A stretch of DNA of 64,000 nucleotides, taken from positions 806,001 through 870,000 of the forward strand of contig NZ_SRRO01000001.1 of assembly GCF_004785795.1 (NCBI RefSeq), given 5' to 3'. Both the position numbers and the translations under genes were made by a program. Positions 17,004 to 26,025 of the stretch are shown here, one piece after another; positions within the stretch are counted from its first letter, which is position 1, and each line of letters begins with the position of its first letter. The DNA is from Nocardioides eburneiflavus (GTDB lineage: Bacteria; Actinomycetota; Actinomycetes; Propionibacteriales; Nocardioidaceae). The notes beneath the pieces are model-generated. The model saw only the letters and a list, made by a program, of their open reading frames with translations. It ran no database searches and was not told the DNA's origin.

Positions 17004-17501
17004 ATGCCGAGCCTTGATCAACCCTCGAGCGAGACCGTCACGCCGACGAGGGACCACGACGACGTCCCCGCCTCCGACCTCGGTGTCGAGTCCGGCGATC
17101 TGCGCTCGACGGCGGATGCCCCGACGAACCCCTCACGGATGCTGGAGGTCGCCGCCCGTACGGCCGACGAGCTCGTGGCCAACGCACGGACCGAGGCCGA
17201 GTCGCTGGTGTCGACGGCGCAGGCCACTGCCCACCAGATCGGGGAGGCCAGCCGCAACGAGGCCGCGACCATGGCGGACGAGCTGTCCCGCACGCGAGCG
17301 GAGCAGCTCGCGGAGATCGAGAGCGAGCGAGCGGCGGCGATGGGTCAGCTGGCCGAGGACAAGGCGAGCCTCGAGGCCCAGATCGCCGCGCTCCGCGACA
17401 TGGAGGCCGACCAGCGTGCGCGGATGCGACAGCTCCTCACCGAGCAGCTCGCGCAGCTCGACGCAGAGCGTCCCGTCGAGCCGCCTGACGGCACCGACTG
17501 A
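17004..17501 (+). CDS. Coiled-coil protein of unknown function
   Basis: This 165-residue acidic protein has a disordered start (MPSLDQPSSETVTPTRDHDD), then a continuous coiled coil from about residue 55 to 155 rich in Ala, Glu and Arg (AARTADELVANARTEAESLV, ELSRTRAEQLAEIESERAAA). The pattern recalls DivIVA-type or ATP-synthase-b-type coiled coils, without a diagnostic domain. GGGGAA precedes the ATG. Confidence 0.65.
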   Translation: MPSLDQPSSETVTPTRDHDDVPASDLGVESGDLRSTADAPTNPSRMLEVAARTADELVANARTEAESLVSTAQATAHQIGEASRNEAATMADELSRTRAEQLAEIESERAAAMGQLAEDKASLEAQIAALRDMEADQRARMRQLLTEQLAQLDAERPVEPPDGTD

Positions 17502-17550
17502 CGGTCAGCACCGAGCGGCGCGCGCCACTTGAGCAACGGGAGCAGCAGCC

Positions 17551-18363
17551 ATGCCGGACGTGTACGCCACCATCACTGAAGCACCTGCGAGCGTCGTTGG
17601 AGTCGTGGGCGATGCGATGGAGTTGCGTGCCACCGAACCCCAGCAACAACGAATGCTCGCCGACTACCTCTCGCGTGTCCGGTTCCCGAACGCCGCCCGG
17701 GTGCTCGAAGTCGGGTGCGGAACAGGAGCGATCAGTCGGCGACTCGTCCAGGTCGCTGGGGTCGCCGAAGTGGTCGGGGTGGACCCCTCGCCCGACCTGC
17801 TCGATCGCGCCAGGCAGCTGGCTGCGTCCACCCCCGGCCTGTCGTTCGAGGAGGCCGATGGCCGTGACTTGCCGTTCGATGCTGAGTCGTTCGACGTGGT
17901 CGTCACGCACACGGTGATCAGCCACGTCCCGACTCCCGAACGGCTGGTGGACGAGGCCTTCCGGGTGCTGCGTGCCGGTGGCACAGCGGCCGTCTTCGAC
18001 GGGGACTACTCCACGATGTCCGTGGCCACCGCTGATCATGACCCACTCCAGGCCTGTGTGGGAGCGTTCGCCTCCGGCTTCGTCAACGACCCCTGGGTGG
18101 TGCGCCGACTACCGTCGATGCTGCGCGAAGCGGGGTTCGACGAGCTCGACTTCCGCAGCCACGGATACGCACAGATCACCGAGCCTGCGTACATGCTCAG
18201 TGTGGTCGATCGTGGTGCCTCGGTCTTGGCCGCCGCCGGACTCATCGGCGAGGGCCTGGCCAGCGCCTTGAGTGCCGAAGCACGACGCCGGGAGAACGAG
18301 GGAGTGTTCTTCGGACACATCGCCTACGCCAGTCTGCTCGCCCTCAAGCCGGGTGTGAGATAG
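17551..18363 (+). CDS. Class I SAM-dependent methyltransferase
   Basis: This 270-residue protein has methyltransferase motif I (VLEVGCGTGA, residues 51-60), the acidic loop VVGVDPSPDLLDRARQLA, motif II FDVVVTHTVISHV and FRVLRAGGTAAVFDGDYS. It resembles UbiE/Methyltransf_11 small-molecule enzymes. The substrate is unknown. Codon choice looks less GC3-rich than in the genes to its left, so the accessory region may begin here. Confidence 0.88.
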   Translation: MPDVYATITEAPASVVGVVGDAMELRATEPQQQRMLADYLSRVRFPNAARVLEVGCGTGAISRRLVQVAGVAEVVGVDPSPDLLDRARQLAASTPGLSFEEADGRDLPFDAESFDVVVTHTVISHVPTPERLVDEAFRVLRAGGTAAVFDGDYSTMSVATADHDPLQACVGAFASGFVNDPWVVRRLPSMLREAGFDELDFRSHGYAQITEPAYMLSVVDRGASVLAAAGLIGEGLASALSAEARRRENEGVFFGHIAYASLLALKPGVR

Positions 18364-18406
18364 GCGAGGCTCGACCGCTCATCGACGGCTTCGTTCCTAA
18401 ACCTCT

Positions 18407-18436
18407 CATTGATGTTAGTATCATTGATGCGAGTAT
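18407..18436. repeat. Two tandem 15-bp repeats upstream of the ATPase gene
   Basis: CATTGATGTTAGTAT (18407-18421) is followed directly by CATTGATGCGAGTAT (18422-18436), 13 of 15 identical. They lie just before the GGAGGTGAG ribosome-binding site of the next gene and are AT-rich against the background, so an operator or core-promoter role is likely. Confidence 0.55.
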
Positions 18437-18450
18437 CGCGGAGGTGAGCA

Positions 18451-19863
18451 ATGTTCGTTGGTCGTCAAGCGCAATTGGCGCGGCTAGAGGCGTTGCTCCA
18501 GCAGGTTCGTGCCGACAAGGACTCCAAGCCCGGCCGGGCGCTCCTCATTCGCGGGCGCCGGCGCGTCGGCAAGTCCCGCCTGGTGGAGGAGTTCGTCGAT
18601 CGCGCCGACGTACCCCACGTGTTCTTCGCGGCGTCAGGGCGACCGGTACGGGACGAGCTGCACCTGTTCGCGCAGGAGGTCGCCGCCTCGAACCTGCCCG
18701 GAGCTGAGCTCTTCAGTGGTGTCGAGCTGGCCGGTTGGGACGCCGCACTGCGCTTGCTGGCGACCGCCCTCCCCGATGACGGCAGTGTCGTCGTCCTCGA
18801 CGAGATCCCCTACCTCGTCGCGTCGGACGAGAGCTTCGAGGGAACACTCCAACGGGCGTTCGACAGAGAACTGGCGCGCAAGCGCGTCGTAGTGATCGGC
18901 ATCGGTTCCGACCTGGGGATGATGGAGGCACTCAACGAGTACGGGCGGCCCTTCCACCAGCGCGCGACGGAAATGGTCGTCCCGCCCCTCACCCCATCTG
19001 AGGTCGGCGACCTGCTGGACCTTCCGGCAGCGGACGCCTTCGACGCGCACATCGTCACCGGCGGCCTACCGCTGATCTGCAACGAGTGGCCCACAGCCAT
19101 GCCGCTGATGGACTACCTCGGCCAAGCCGTCAGCGATCCGACCTCGGCACTACTCGTCTCGGGGGAGCGCTCGCTCGCCGCCGAGTTCCCCTCCGACGCA
19201 CAGGCACGCACGGTGCTGACCGCCATCGGCAGTGGAGAACGCACCTTCACCAATATCGGTCGCGCGGCGGACATCCCGCAGGGCTCACTGAACCGATCCT
19301 TGACGACCCTCGTGGCCAAGCGCGTCGTCGCCGCCGACGAGCCGCTCTCGACCAAGCCCGGGTCGAAGGACAAGCGCTACCGCGTCGCTGACCCGTACCT
19401 CCGATTCTGGCTTGCCTTCCTCGGCCCGCACCTCGACGAGATCGAGCGGGGACGCGGAGATCGCGTCCTCGCGCGCATTCGCGCGTCATGGGCCTCGTGG
19501 CGTGGGCGCACGATCGAGCCGGTCATCCGCGAAGCCTTGGAACGTCTGGCGCCACCCGTGCTCACGGGCGAGGACGGCGTGCCGGGCGTCGTCGGCGGCT
19601 ACTGGACGCGCACCAACAACCCCGAGATCGACCTCGTGGTCGGCGACCGCGCGCCGGTCGCGAAGCGCGTCCTCGCGCTCGGCTCGATCAAGTGGCTCGA
19701 GAATGCTCCCTTTGATCGACACGATCTCGGTGAGCTCCACGCGCACAGGACTCAGTTGCCGGGCGCGGCGGTCGATACGCCGCTCATCGCCGTAGCCAGA
19801 TCCGGCTGCTCGGTCGACGGTGTCGAGCACTTCGGGCCCGACGAGCTCCTCGCCCACGACTGA
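18451..19863 (+). CDS. AAA ATPase with DUF234-type C-terminal domain
   Basis: This 470-residue protein has an ATPase_2 N-terminus with Walker A GRRRVGKS (35-42) and Walker B VVVLDE (113-118). A winged helix (TFTNIGRAADIPQGSLNRSLTTLVAKRVV) follows, then YRVADPYLRFW and a DUF234 nuclease-like domain (GGYWTRTNNPEIDLVVGD). This architecture is widespread in archaea and actinobacteria, often in accessory loci, with no proven role; the C-terminal D/E-rich core looks like a restriction-endonuclease fold. GGAGG lies 8 nt before the ATG. Confidence 0.85.
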   Translation: MFVGRQAQLARLEALLQQVRADKDSKPGRALLIRGRRRVGKSRLVEEFVDRADVPHVFFAASGRPVRDELHLFAQEVAASNLPGAELFSGVELAGWDAALRLLATALPDDGSVVVLDEIPYLVASDESFEGTLQRAFDRELARKRVVVIGIGSDLGMMEALNEYGRPFHQRATEMVVPPLTPSEVGDLLDLPAADAFDAHIVTGGLPLICNEWPTAMPLMDYLGQAVSDPTSALLVSGERSLAAEFPSDAQARTVLTAIGSGERTFTNIGRAADIPQGSLNRSLTTLVAKRVVAADEPLSTKPGSKDKRYRVADPYLRFWLAFLGPHLDEIERGRGDRVLARIRASWASWRGRTIEPVIREALERLAPPVLTGEDGVPGVVGGYWTRTNNPEIDLVVGDRAPVAKRVLALGSIKWLENAPFDRHDLGELHAHRTQLPGAAVDTPLIAVARSGCSVDGVEHFGPDELLAHD

Positions 19864-19919
19864 CATCGACGGCATCACCGGCCGCGTCACGAGTAGACAT
19901 CTCCGCCTACGATCGGGCC

Positions 19920-21377
19920 GTGCCTGCAAGTGACGCCGATGACCTCCGCCGTCAGTTCGACGCCCTGATCTCGGGCGCTGAGTTGGGCGACCTGCGCACG
20001 CTCGCCGACCAGATGTCGGTGGTCTCGGGCGGTGGCTTCGCGAAGCGGACGAGCAACCCGCACCTGCGACACCCAAAGCGGGACGAGCCGGCAATCTTCC
20101 GTGTCCGGGTTGACCTCAACGACGCACGTCCGCCGATCTGGCGGCAACTCGAGCTGCGCTCCGACCTCACCCTCGCCGCGGTCCACCAGGTGTTGCAGGC
20201 GGCGTACGACTGGACCGACTCCCACCTGCATCGCTTCTCCGTCGGCGGCGACGCGTTCGACATGGGCGCTGAGTGGTTCCTCTGCGAGTACGACGTCGAG
20301 GAGGGCGAGGACGAAGGCACGCCTGACGCCGACGTGACGCTCGACGAGACCCTGGTCGAGCCGGGCGACGTCTTGCACTACGTCTACGACTACGGCGACA
20401 ACTGGGATCTGACGATTCGCCTCGAAGAGGTCCTCCCGCTGACGAACGACGCGCCCCAAGCTAGGTGCGGCGACGGACAACGGGCCGCACCCCCGGACGA
20501 CTGCGGCGGACTGCGCGATGCCGAAGATCTCCCCCAGGTCGTCGACGACCCCGCTGCCTTCGATGTCGCCGAGCTCAACCAACGCCTCGTCTCACCTGCC
20601 GGCGGACTCACCGAGTGGGGAGTTCGCCCGGACCTCGTCCACCTGCTGAACCAGCTTCAGCGGACGCCGGTCGGCGACGACTTCATCGCCCGCACCCTCG
20701 CCATCGGGAATCCCCAGCACCCGGACGTGCCGACCCTGAGGGCGAACCTTCGCGCGTACCAGTGGTTCCTCGATCGTGCGGCTGGCGACGGCATCACTCT
20801 GACTGCGGCCGGCTATCTCAAGCCCGCCGACGTCGAGGCCGCGTCGGAGGTTGTTCCCGTAGTCGGGGACTGGATTGGGAAGCGCAATCGTGAAGACCTC
20901 ACGATCCCGATGCTCGAGTTCCGCCAGTCGCTCCAGCAGATCGGGCTGCTTCGGAAGTACAAGGGCAAGCTCCTGCTCACCAAGCTCGGCAAGGCCGCTC
21001 AGGCCGACCCGGTCGTCTTGTGGCGCCACCTCGCCGACCGCCTCGTCGACGGCAACGAGGACACCTTCACGACCCAGGCTCGACTGCTGGCCCTTCTGTG
21101 CCTTGCGTCTGAACCGGAGGGACGGCACGACAAGCGATTGGCCGAAGCTCTGACCTACCTCGGCTGGAGACAGCGCGATGGACGACCCGTCAGCGTCGAC
21201 CAGTCCCGATGGGCCATCAGGGAAGCCATCCACGCACTGGCAAACGTCGCCTCAGAGCAGCGTGATCGTGGGCTTCCTCGAATCGATCGTCGGGCACTCA
21301 CGCCACTCGCCGTGCTGATGGCAAGGACCGCTCTCTCGACCCAGGCCACGTTAGACGGAACACCCTCGAGCAGTTAG
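19920..21377 (+). CDS. Plasmid pRiA4b ORF-3 family protein
   Basis: This 485-residue protein contains the pRiA4b ORF-3 signature: FRVRVDLNDARPPIWRQLEL, LAAVHQVLQAAYDWTDSHLHRF, VLHYVYDYGDNWDLTIRLEEV and CGDGQRAAPPDDCGG. The second half is helical and unassigned. The start is GTG. The family occurs on plasmids and islands, including near mobile elements; the biochemical role is unknown. It lies 56 bp after the DUF234 ATPase gene, possibly in one unit. Confidence 0.88.
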   Translation: MPASDADDLRRQFDALISGAELGDLRTLADQMSVVSGGGFAKRTSNPHLRHPKRDEPAIFRVRVDLNDARPPIWRQLELRSDLTLAAVHQVLQAAYDWTDSHLHRFSVGGDAFDMGAEWFLCEYDVEEGEDEGTPDADVTLDETLVEPGDVLHYVYDYGDNWDLTIRLEEVLPLTNDAPQARCGDGQRAAPPDDCGGLRDAEDLPQVVDDPAAFDVAELNQRLVSPAGGLTEWGVRPDLVHLLNQLQRTPVGDDFIARTLAIGNPQHPDVPTLRANLRAYQWFLDRAAGDGITLTAAGYLKPADVEAASEVVPVVGDWIGKRNREDLTIPMLEFRQSLQQIGLLRKYKGKLLLTKLGKAAQADPVVLWRHLADRLVDGNEDTFTTQARLLALLCLASEPEGRHDKRLAEALTYLGWRQRDGRPVSVDQSRWAIREAIHALANVASEQRDRGLPRIDRRALTPLAVLMARTALSTQATLDGTPSSS

Positions 21378-21548
21378 ACGGATCGACGCCGTGAGGCCCT
21401 ATGTCATCCCGCCCAGAATGCAGCGGACCCGGGGGGACTTACCCTGGCGATGTCGCGCTGAAGTCGACTTCGGCTCTCGTCGCAGTTGCGACCGAGGGGA
21501 GCAACACCCGTAGGTCGAGTGGAACGCAGCGGCGGCTCGTCTCGACCG

Positions 21549-22424
21549 CTAGTGAATGCCGTCGAAGAACTCCTGCAACGCACCGACGGCACGGCGCTCT
21601 AGCAGGGCTTCTTCATCCACATTGGCCCCCAAGAACCGCGCGAAACTGCGCGAGCCAACCGAGTCCGTACTTGAGAAGGCAGCCCTGAGCCTGTCGAAAG
21701 TCTCAGCGACCTCCGGCCGCGAGAATGCCGGACGCTCCCTAAAGGCCGCGGCGGCCGCGGCGGGACCATCCGGCCAGTTCTCGATGAGCCACACGATGTC
21801 GTAGGCGTCCTTGGGCTTGTCACGCTCATGCAGCGCTTGCGTCTTGGCGACCAGGAAGGCAACCGGTCCGGTGACGTTCAGACTGATTGTGATCGTGCCC
21901 TTGCTGTTGGGCAGTGCAACCTCGCGCTCGACCAGCACTACGTCCGCCGAGATGATGTCGCCCGCCTCCAGGGCGAGCGCGGACAGACTAGACCCCATGT
22001 TGTGCTTGGCAGTCGGATTCTCCGCTGCCTTCGGTCTCCATGCGTAGCCTGGAGGGCGCGCGGGACCGGATGCGCAGAAGAACTCGACCGTCATCGGGAC
22101 GTCGCCGCCGCGCACCCAACGGAACGATGCGTCCCCGACCTCGAAGCCTAGAGCCTTCAATTCGGCTTCGATACGGCTGTAGGTCTCCGTGTCACCTTCG
22201 ATGAGCGCCATGCTTAGACAGAGGTCGACGTCAGCGGTCCCGACGTGCGGCTCCATGCCGGGGTCGAGCACGGGTACGAGCAGCGTCGGGACCAACCCAC
22301 CGATCAGGATGATGTGTTGTGCAGCAAACCCGGTTGCGCGCACGACGTCGGCTGCGTGGGCCAGCATGAAGTCGGCGGACGCGGCGTCGTACTGGGAATG
22401 ATGCTGACCGTCAGGGTCGCTCAA
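21549..22424 (-). CDS. AbiEii-like nucleotidyltransferase toxin
   Basis: This protein of about 291 residues has a nucleotidyltransferase core: GG at about residue 42, then HVGTADVDLCLS, and the late KPKDAYDIVWLIENWPDGP motif typical of AbiEii/AbiGii-type proteins. Such enzymes add nucleotides to tRNA or other targets and cause growth arrest in type IV toxin-antitoxin systems. The start is TTG at 22424 because AAGGAG lies exactly 7 nt upstream, inside the end of the antitoxin gene; the ORFs overlap by 14 bp. A further upstream ATG has no ribosome-binding site. Confidence 0.75.
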   Translation of the reverse strand: MSDPDGQHHSQYDAASADFMLAHAADVVRATGFAAQHIILIGGLVPTLLVPVLDPGMEPHVGTADVDLCLSMALIEGDTETYSRIEAELKALGFEVGDASFRWVRGGDVPMTVEFFCASGPARPPGYAWRPKAAENPTAKHNMGSSLSALALEAGDIISADVVLVEREVALPNSKGTITISLNVTGPVAFLVAKTQALHERDKPKDAYDIVWLIENWPDGPAAAAAAFRERPAFSRPEVAETFDRLRAAFSSTDSVGSRSFARFLGANVDEEALLERRAVGALQEFFDGIH

Positions 22425-23511
22425 GTGCTTGCTCCTTGAAGAGGGCGGCGGCGTCGGCCTCGCGACCACCAGCGCGATACATGTCCAACCAGACCCGTAC
22501 TGGTGGTGCCACCATGACGAGGCGGGATCGGTTAGGGGCCGGGCGCGCGTCGAACGTGCCCAGTTCCCCGGTGTCGGTGATGAGTTCCAAGTTCATGCCG
22601 CGGCCGGCGTCCTCCGCCTCCAATCGCTCCAGTCCGAGAAGGTCGACTGTCTGAGCGGCGTCCACAGGCGAAACCCGAACTTGAACAACAATGAGGTTCG
22701 TTAAGAGTCGATGTCCTAGTGCGTAGGCACCGCTCACTCCAGTCAACGCGTAGGTGACTCCGCTCTTTTCGGCGCGCGCAGCGAATCGATCGATGAGATC
22801 GTCAAAATTCCGCGCGTACAGGTACGTTGCCGCGGTGTCAGGCCGTCGGCGGTCGCGCTCAATGTTGGCCAGCCAGCTGAGCGCCTCATTGCGGTCGATG
22901 AGGTAGCGGCGCTGTTGCGGTCCACTTCCTTGCGTTAACAGCAGGCGTTCTTCGTTCATGACTAGCAGGATCTTGTGAGCTTGTCCCGATGAGATGGCGG
23001 CGGCCTGTGCCAACCTCCCAACGCTCCAACCTTGGTGAGGATCGGCCAAGATTGCTTGCACGCCGCGGATGCTGGCAACGCCTAGCGTTTGTTTGTCAAC
23101 CCTTGAAGGTCGGGTGCTGCTGCGGCCTGTGCGCTCGATGTGTAAGTAGAAGCCCGGCCAAGTGATGTGGATGGCTCCTCGACCGTCGCACCATGACAGC
23201 CCGGCTGCTTCGATGGCAGCGCGTTCTTGCTGCGTGATTTCGCGTGCCACGACTAGCCCGACGGTGTTTGGTGCGGGGCGAAGGGTTGGCGGGTGCCATG
23301 GTTCTTCGGTTGCCGGTGATGCGGTCGGTTTGGGCAGTAGTGCCAAGGGCCGTTCATGCCCGTCGAGCTCGAGGCGCAACGTGCGACCGGTGGTGACGGT
23401 GAGTTCAGGGATGCTTGCAAGGGCAGCCCGGACGTACGCAGGCACGTCGGGTGAGAGTTCGACATTACCCTTCACTACAGTGCTACTTTCACTCAACGAT
23501 GAAGTGTGCAT
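22411..23511 (-). CDS. AbiEi-like winged-helix antitoxin/regulator
   Basis: This protein of about 366 residues has a central winged-helix region (SIRGVQAILADPHQGWSVGRLAQAAAISSGQAHKILLVMNEERLL) and a C-terminal region ending in VRVWLDMYRAGGREADAAALF, a pattern seen in AbiEi-type antitoxins. It precedes the AbiEii-like toxin with overlapping ORFs, as in AbiE loci where the antitoxin represses its own promoter. The start is uncertain: ATG 23511 or a GTG 36 nt downstream; an inverted repeat covers this region. Confidence 0.65.
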   Translation of the reverse strand: MHTSSLSESSTVVKGNVELSPDVPAYVRAALASIPELTVTTGRTLRLELDGHERPLALLPKPTASPATEEPWHPPTLRPAPNTVGLVVAREITQQERAAIEAAGLSWCDGRGAIHITWPGFYLHIERTGRSSTRPSRVDKQTLGVASIRGVQAILADPHQGWSVGRLAQAAAISSGQAHKILLVMNEERLLLTQGSGPQQRRYLIDRNEALSWLANIERDRRRPDTAATYLYARNFDDLIDRFAARAEKSGVTYALTGVSGAYALGHRLLTNLIVVQVRVSPVDAAQTVDLLGLERLEAEDAGRGMNLELITDTGELGTFDARPAPNRSRLVMVAPPVRVWLDMYRAGGREADAAALFKEQALERP

Positions 23512-23529
23512 CTGAGTGAAGAGTAGTGA
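23482..23529. promoter_or_regulatory. Inverted repeat at the antitoxin promoter
   Basis: GCTACTTTCACTCA (23482-23495) pairs with TGAGTGAAGAGTAGTG (23513-23528) with one bulged base, separated by 17 bp. AbiEi antitoxins bind such repeats for autoregulation. The site overlaps the annotated start, so the true start may be downstream. Confidence 0.55.
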
Positions 23530-23615
23530 GCGTTGGGGTATGTGTCTAGCGGTGAGTGCCACGAAGTGCATGGCTGCTCGGCGAGGGGCATCGTGAGGCT
23601 CCCTCCGCCGCCGTC

Positions 23616-24509
23616 TCAGCCTTCCTTCTCGTCCTCATCCTCGTCCTCGTCGTCGTCCTCTCCGAGGTGCCCGAAGCGCTCGAAGTGGCTCTCCAAGTCC
23701 TCGATCGTGGCCTGCTCGTCCTCGATACGCGCAACCGAGTACTGAAAGAAGGATTCGGCCGGCGGCCGAATGGCCTCGACTGCCTCGCCGAGCAGCGGAA
23801 GCTCTTGATGGGTGTAGTACGTCAGGCAATCGAGCGTCTTCGCGACCCAGCGCGCTTTGTCGTACAGCCGGAATGCCACCGCAGTCGAGAGCTCTGAGAG
23901 ATAGGGATCCAAGGATTCCAGCAGGGCGTACGCCGAGCCTTCGAGATGCCCGTGAGTGCTAAGCAGCCGCATGCGTTCGACCACAAGGTTTCGCAACGAG
24001 ATCAACTCGCGTACCCGCTCGGAAGGAACGACGCGGCCACACAGCTCAGTCCACGTCTTCAGCGTGGCTACATCTGCCTTCTGGTCCCACAGCGAGTCCA
24101 AGTGTTCGTAGCGCCCAGCGCCATTGGCAAAGCGTTCGAGAGCCTCAGTGAGCGTCGGGTCGAGATCGTCGTTAGGACGCGCAGGCACGGTTCTAACGTC
24201 CTGGGGCAGGATCCGTAGGTCTAGGCTTTCGACCGCGTCCAACAGGCCGCCGATCCTGTGGCCATACTTCTTCATCGATGAAAAGCCGCCAGTAACGAGG
24301 AACCCATGACAAGCGATCGTGAGCTTGCAGAGTCGTTCCAGGCCGGTCACGTAGGAGTGAAGACCTACGTGCAGCGAATACATCCGGTCGTTTCCCACGG
24401 GCCAGCTGTCGTCACGGATTGGGACGGTACAAAGCCTGCTTACGCCAGACTCCACGAGTTCGCTGGCAAAGAGCGTCTCGGACACGAGATAGTTCCAGCG
24501 GGACGGCAT
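23616..24509 (-). CDS. Helical protein of unknown function with poly-acidic tail
   Basis: I do not recognise this 297-residue protein. It is mainly alpha-helical, with GLERLCKLTIACHGFLVTGG and KKYGHRIGGLLDAVESLDL, a phrasing seen in HEPN-like helical proteins, but I cannot identify a firm RxxxxH site. The C-terminus is a run of Asp/Glu (HLGEDDDEDEDEDEKEG). AGGA precedes the ATG at 24509; the frame is open further upstream without a better start. It lies behind the AbiE pair on the same strand. Confidence 0.55.
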   Translation of the reverse strand: MPSRWNYLVSETLFASELVESGVSRLCTVPIRDDSWPVGNDRMYSLHVGLHSYVTGLERLCKLTIACHGFLVTGGFSSMKKYGHRIGGLLDAVESLDLRILPQDVRTVPARPNDDLDPTLTEALERFANGAGRYEHLDSLWDQKADVATLKTWTELCGRVVPSERVRELISLRNLVVERMRLLSTHGHLEGSAYALLESLDPYLSELSTAVAFRLYDKARWVAKTLDCLTYYTHQELPLLGEAVEAIRPPAESFFQYSVARIEDEQATIEDLESHFERFGHLGEDDDEDEDEDEKEG

Positions 24510-24686
24510 CAGGCGTCCTGATCGAGACACGCACACATCGGCATGACGCGAGTTTAGAAGCGCTACCCCCGTGGAGCGTGGGAAGCCAGGCACGCGGTTC
24601 CATGGCCAATGGGTCGCGGCTGAGTTGAGTCCATGGGCGTGGTGTACGACGGGCCCGACGTGAGCGTGGCGTCCTGACATAGCGAC
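24510..24686. other. Geneless stretch left of the first IS256 copy
   Basis: I see no gene, hairpin or repeat here. It separates the start of the unknown 23616 gene from the left inverted repeat of the IS. Confidence 0.5.
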
Positions 24687-26025
24687 GGCCACCGCGTGAT
24701 CCTTCAGAAGACCTGCGAAAGCACGACTGAAGGAGTCACCACGATGACCGTCGACCCCAACTCTATTGACCTGCCCACGTTCATGACCGAGCACCTGGCG
24801 CGTGCCGAGCCCGACCTACTCCGGACCATGTTGTCCACGTTCGTGCAGGCGTTGATGTCGGCCGAGGCCGACGCGATCTGCGGCGCCGGCTACGGCGAAC
24901 GCAGCCCGGAGCGGACCAACTCCCGCAACGGCTACCGGACCCGGGACTTCGACACCCGCACCGGCACGATGGAGGTTGCAATCCCCAAGCTGCGCGAGGG
25001 CTCGTACTTCCCCGACTGGCTCCTCGAGCGCCGCCGTCGGGCCGAGCGGGCCCTGACCACAGTGGTGGCAACCTGCTACCTCCTCGGGGTGTCGACGCGG
25101 CGGATGGAGAAGCTCGTCGAGACCCTCGGCATCACCAGGTTGTCGAAGTCGCAAGTCAGCGTGATGGCCAAGGAGCTCGACGCGCACGTGGAGGACTTCC
25201 GCACCCGGCCACTCGACGCCGGGCCGTACACGTTCCTGGCCGCGGACGCGTTGACGATGAAGGTCCGCGAGGGCGGGCGGGTCGTGAACACCCACGTCCT
25301 GGTCGCGACCGGCGTCAACGCCGATGGGCACCGCGAGATCCTCGGCGTGGACATCTGCTCGGCCGAGTCCGAGGCCGGCTGGCTGACCCTGTTCCGCGGC
25401 CTGAACGCCCGCGGCCTGAGCGGCGTCAAGCTCGTCACGTCCGATGCCCACAGTGGCCTGGTGGCCGCGATGACGGCGACCCTGGACGGTGCCGCCTGGC
25501 AGCGATGCCGCACCCACTACGCGGCGAACCTGATGTCCGCGACACCAAAGTCGTCGTGGGGCTGGGTCAAGGCGATGCTGCACTCGATCTACGACCAGCC
25601 CGACACCAAGGCCGTGCACGCCCAGTTCGACCGCGTCATCGACACCCTGGACGAGAAGCTCCCCGCCGTGGCCGAGCACCTCGAGGAAGCCCGCGCCGAC
25701 ATCCTGGCCTTCACCGCGTTCCCGAAAGAGATCTGGCGCCAGATCTGGTCCAACAATCCCAACGAGCGCCTCAACCGCGAGATCCGCCGACGCACCGACG
25801 TCGTCGGGATCTTCCCCGACCGCAACTCCGCCATCCGACTCATCGGAGCCGTCCTAGCCGAGCAGCACGACGACTGGGCCGAGGGCCGCCGCTACCTCGG
25901 ACTCGACGTCCTGGCACGCTCCCGCATCGCACTCATCAACACCAACGAGACCACCGACCAGAAGGAGGACCTGACACCCGCCGCACTCACTGCCTAGAGT
26001 GCAGCCACCGGATCACGCGGTGGCC
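24687..26025 (+). mobile_element. IS256-family insertion sequence, copy 1
   Basis: The transposase gene is flanked by a perfect 16-bp inverted repeat: GGCCACCGCGTGATCC at 24687-24702 and its complement at 26010-26025. Element size is about 1.34 kb. I find no 8-9 bp target duplication outside these repeats, so either the true ends lie slightly elsewhere or the flanks have changed since insertion. It differs clearly from copy 2 in ends and protein. Confidence 0.75.
24744..25997 (+). CDS. IS256 family transposase (copy 1)
   Basis: This 417-residue DDE transposase of the Mutator/IS256 class has TFLAADALTMKV (first Asp), VKLVTSDAHSGL (second Asp) and NNPNERLNREIRRR (Glu), plus the C-terminal GIFPDRNSAIRLIGAVL helix. 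It is full length with no frameshift. AAGGAG lies 9 nt before the ATG. The frame is open 48 nt upstream, but that start has no ribosome-binding site. Confidence 0.95.
   Translation: MTVDPNSIDLPTFMTEHLARAEPDLLRTMLSTFVQALMSAEADAICGAGYGERSPERTNSRNGYRTRDFDTRTGTMEVAIPKLREGSYFPDWLLERRRRAERALTTVVATCYLLGVSTRRMEKLVETLGITRLSKSQVSVMAKELDAHVEDFRTRPLDAGPYTFLAADALTMKVREGGRVVNTHVLVATGVNADGHREILGVDICSAESEAGWLTLFRGLNARGLSGVKLVTSDAHSGLVAAMTATLDGAAWQRCRTHYAANLMSATPKSSWGWVKAMLHSIYDQPDTKAVHAQFDRVIDTLDEKLPAVAEHLEEARADILAFTAFPKEIWRQIWSNNPNERLNREIRRRTDVVGIFPDRNSAIRLIGAVLAEQHDDWAEGRRYLGLDVLARSRIALINTNETTDQKEDLTPAALTA

Noticed and set aside
17502..18450. Left attachment site of the island as a copy of the tRNA-Ala 3' end
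   Set aside because: I looked for the end sequence of the tRNA (AGGGGACTCGAACCCCT and parts) at the left side and found no convincing copy, so no att site is annotated.
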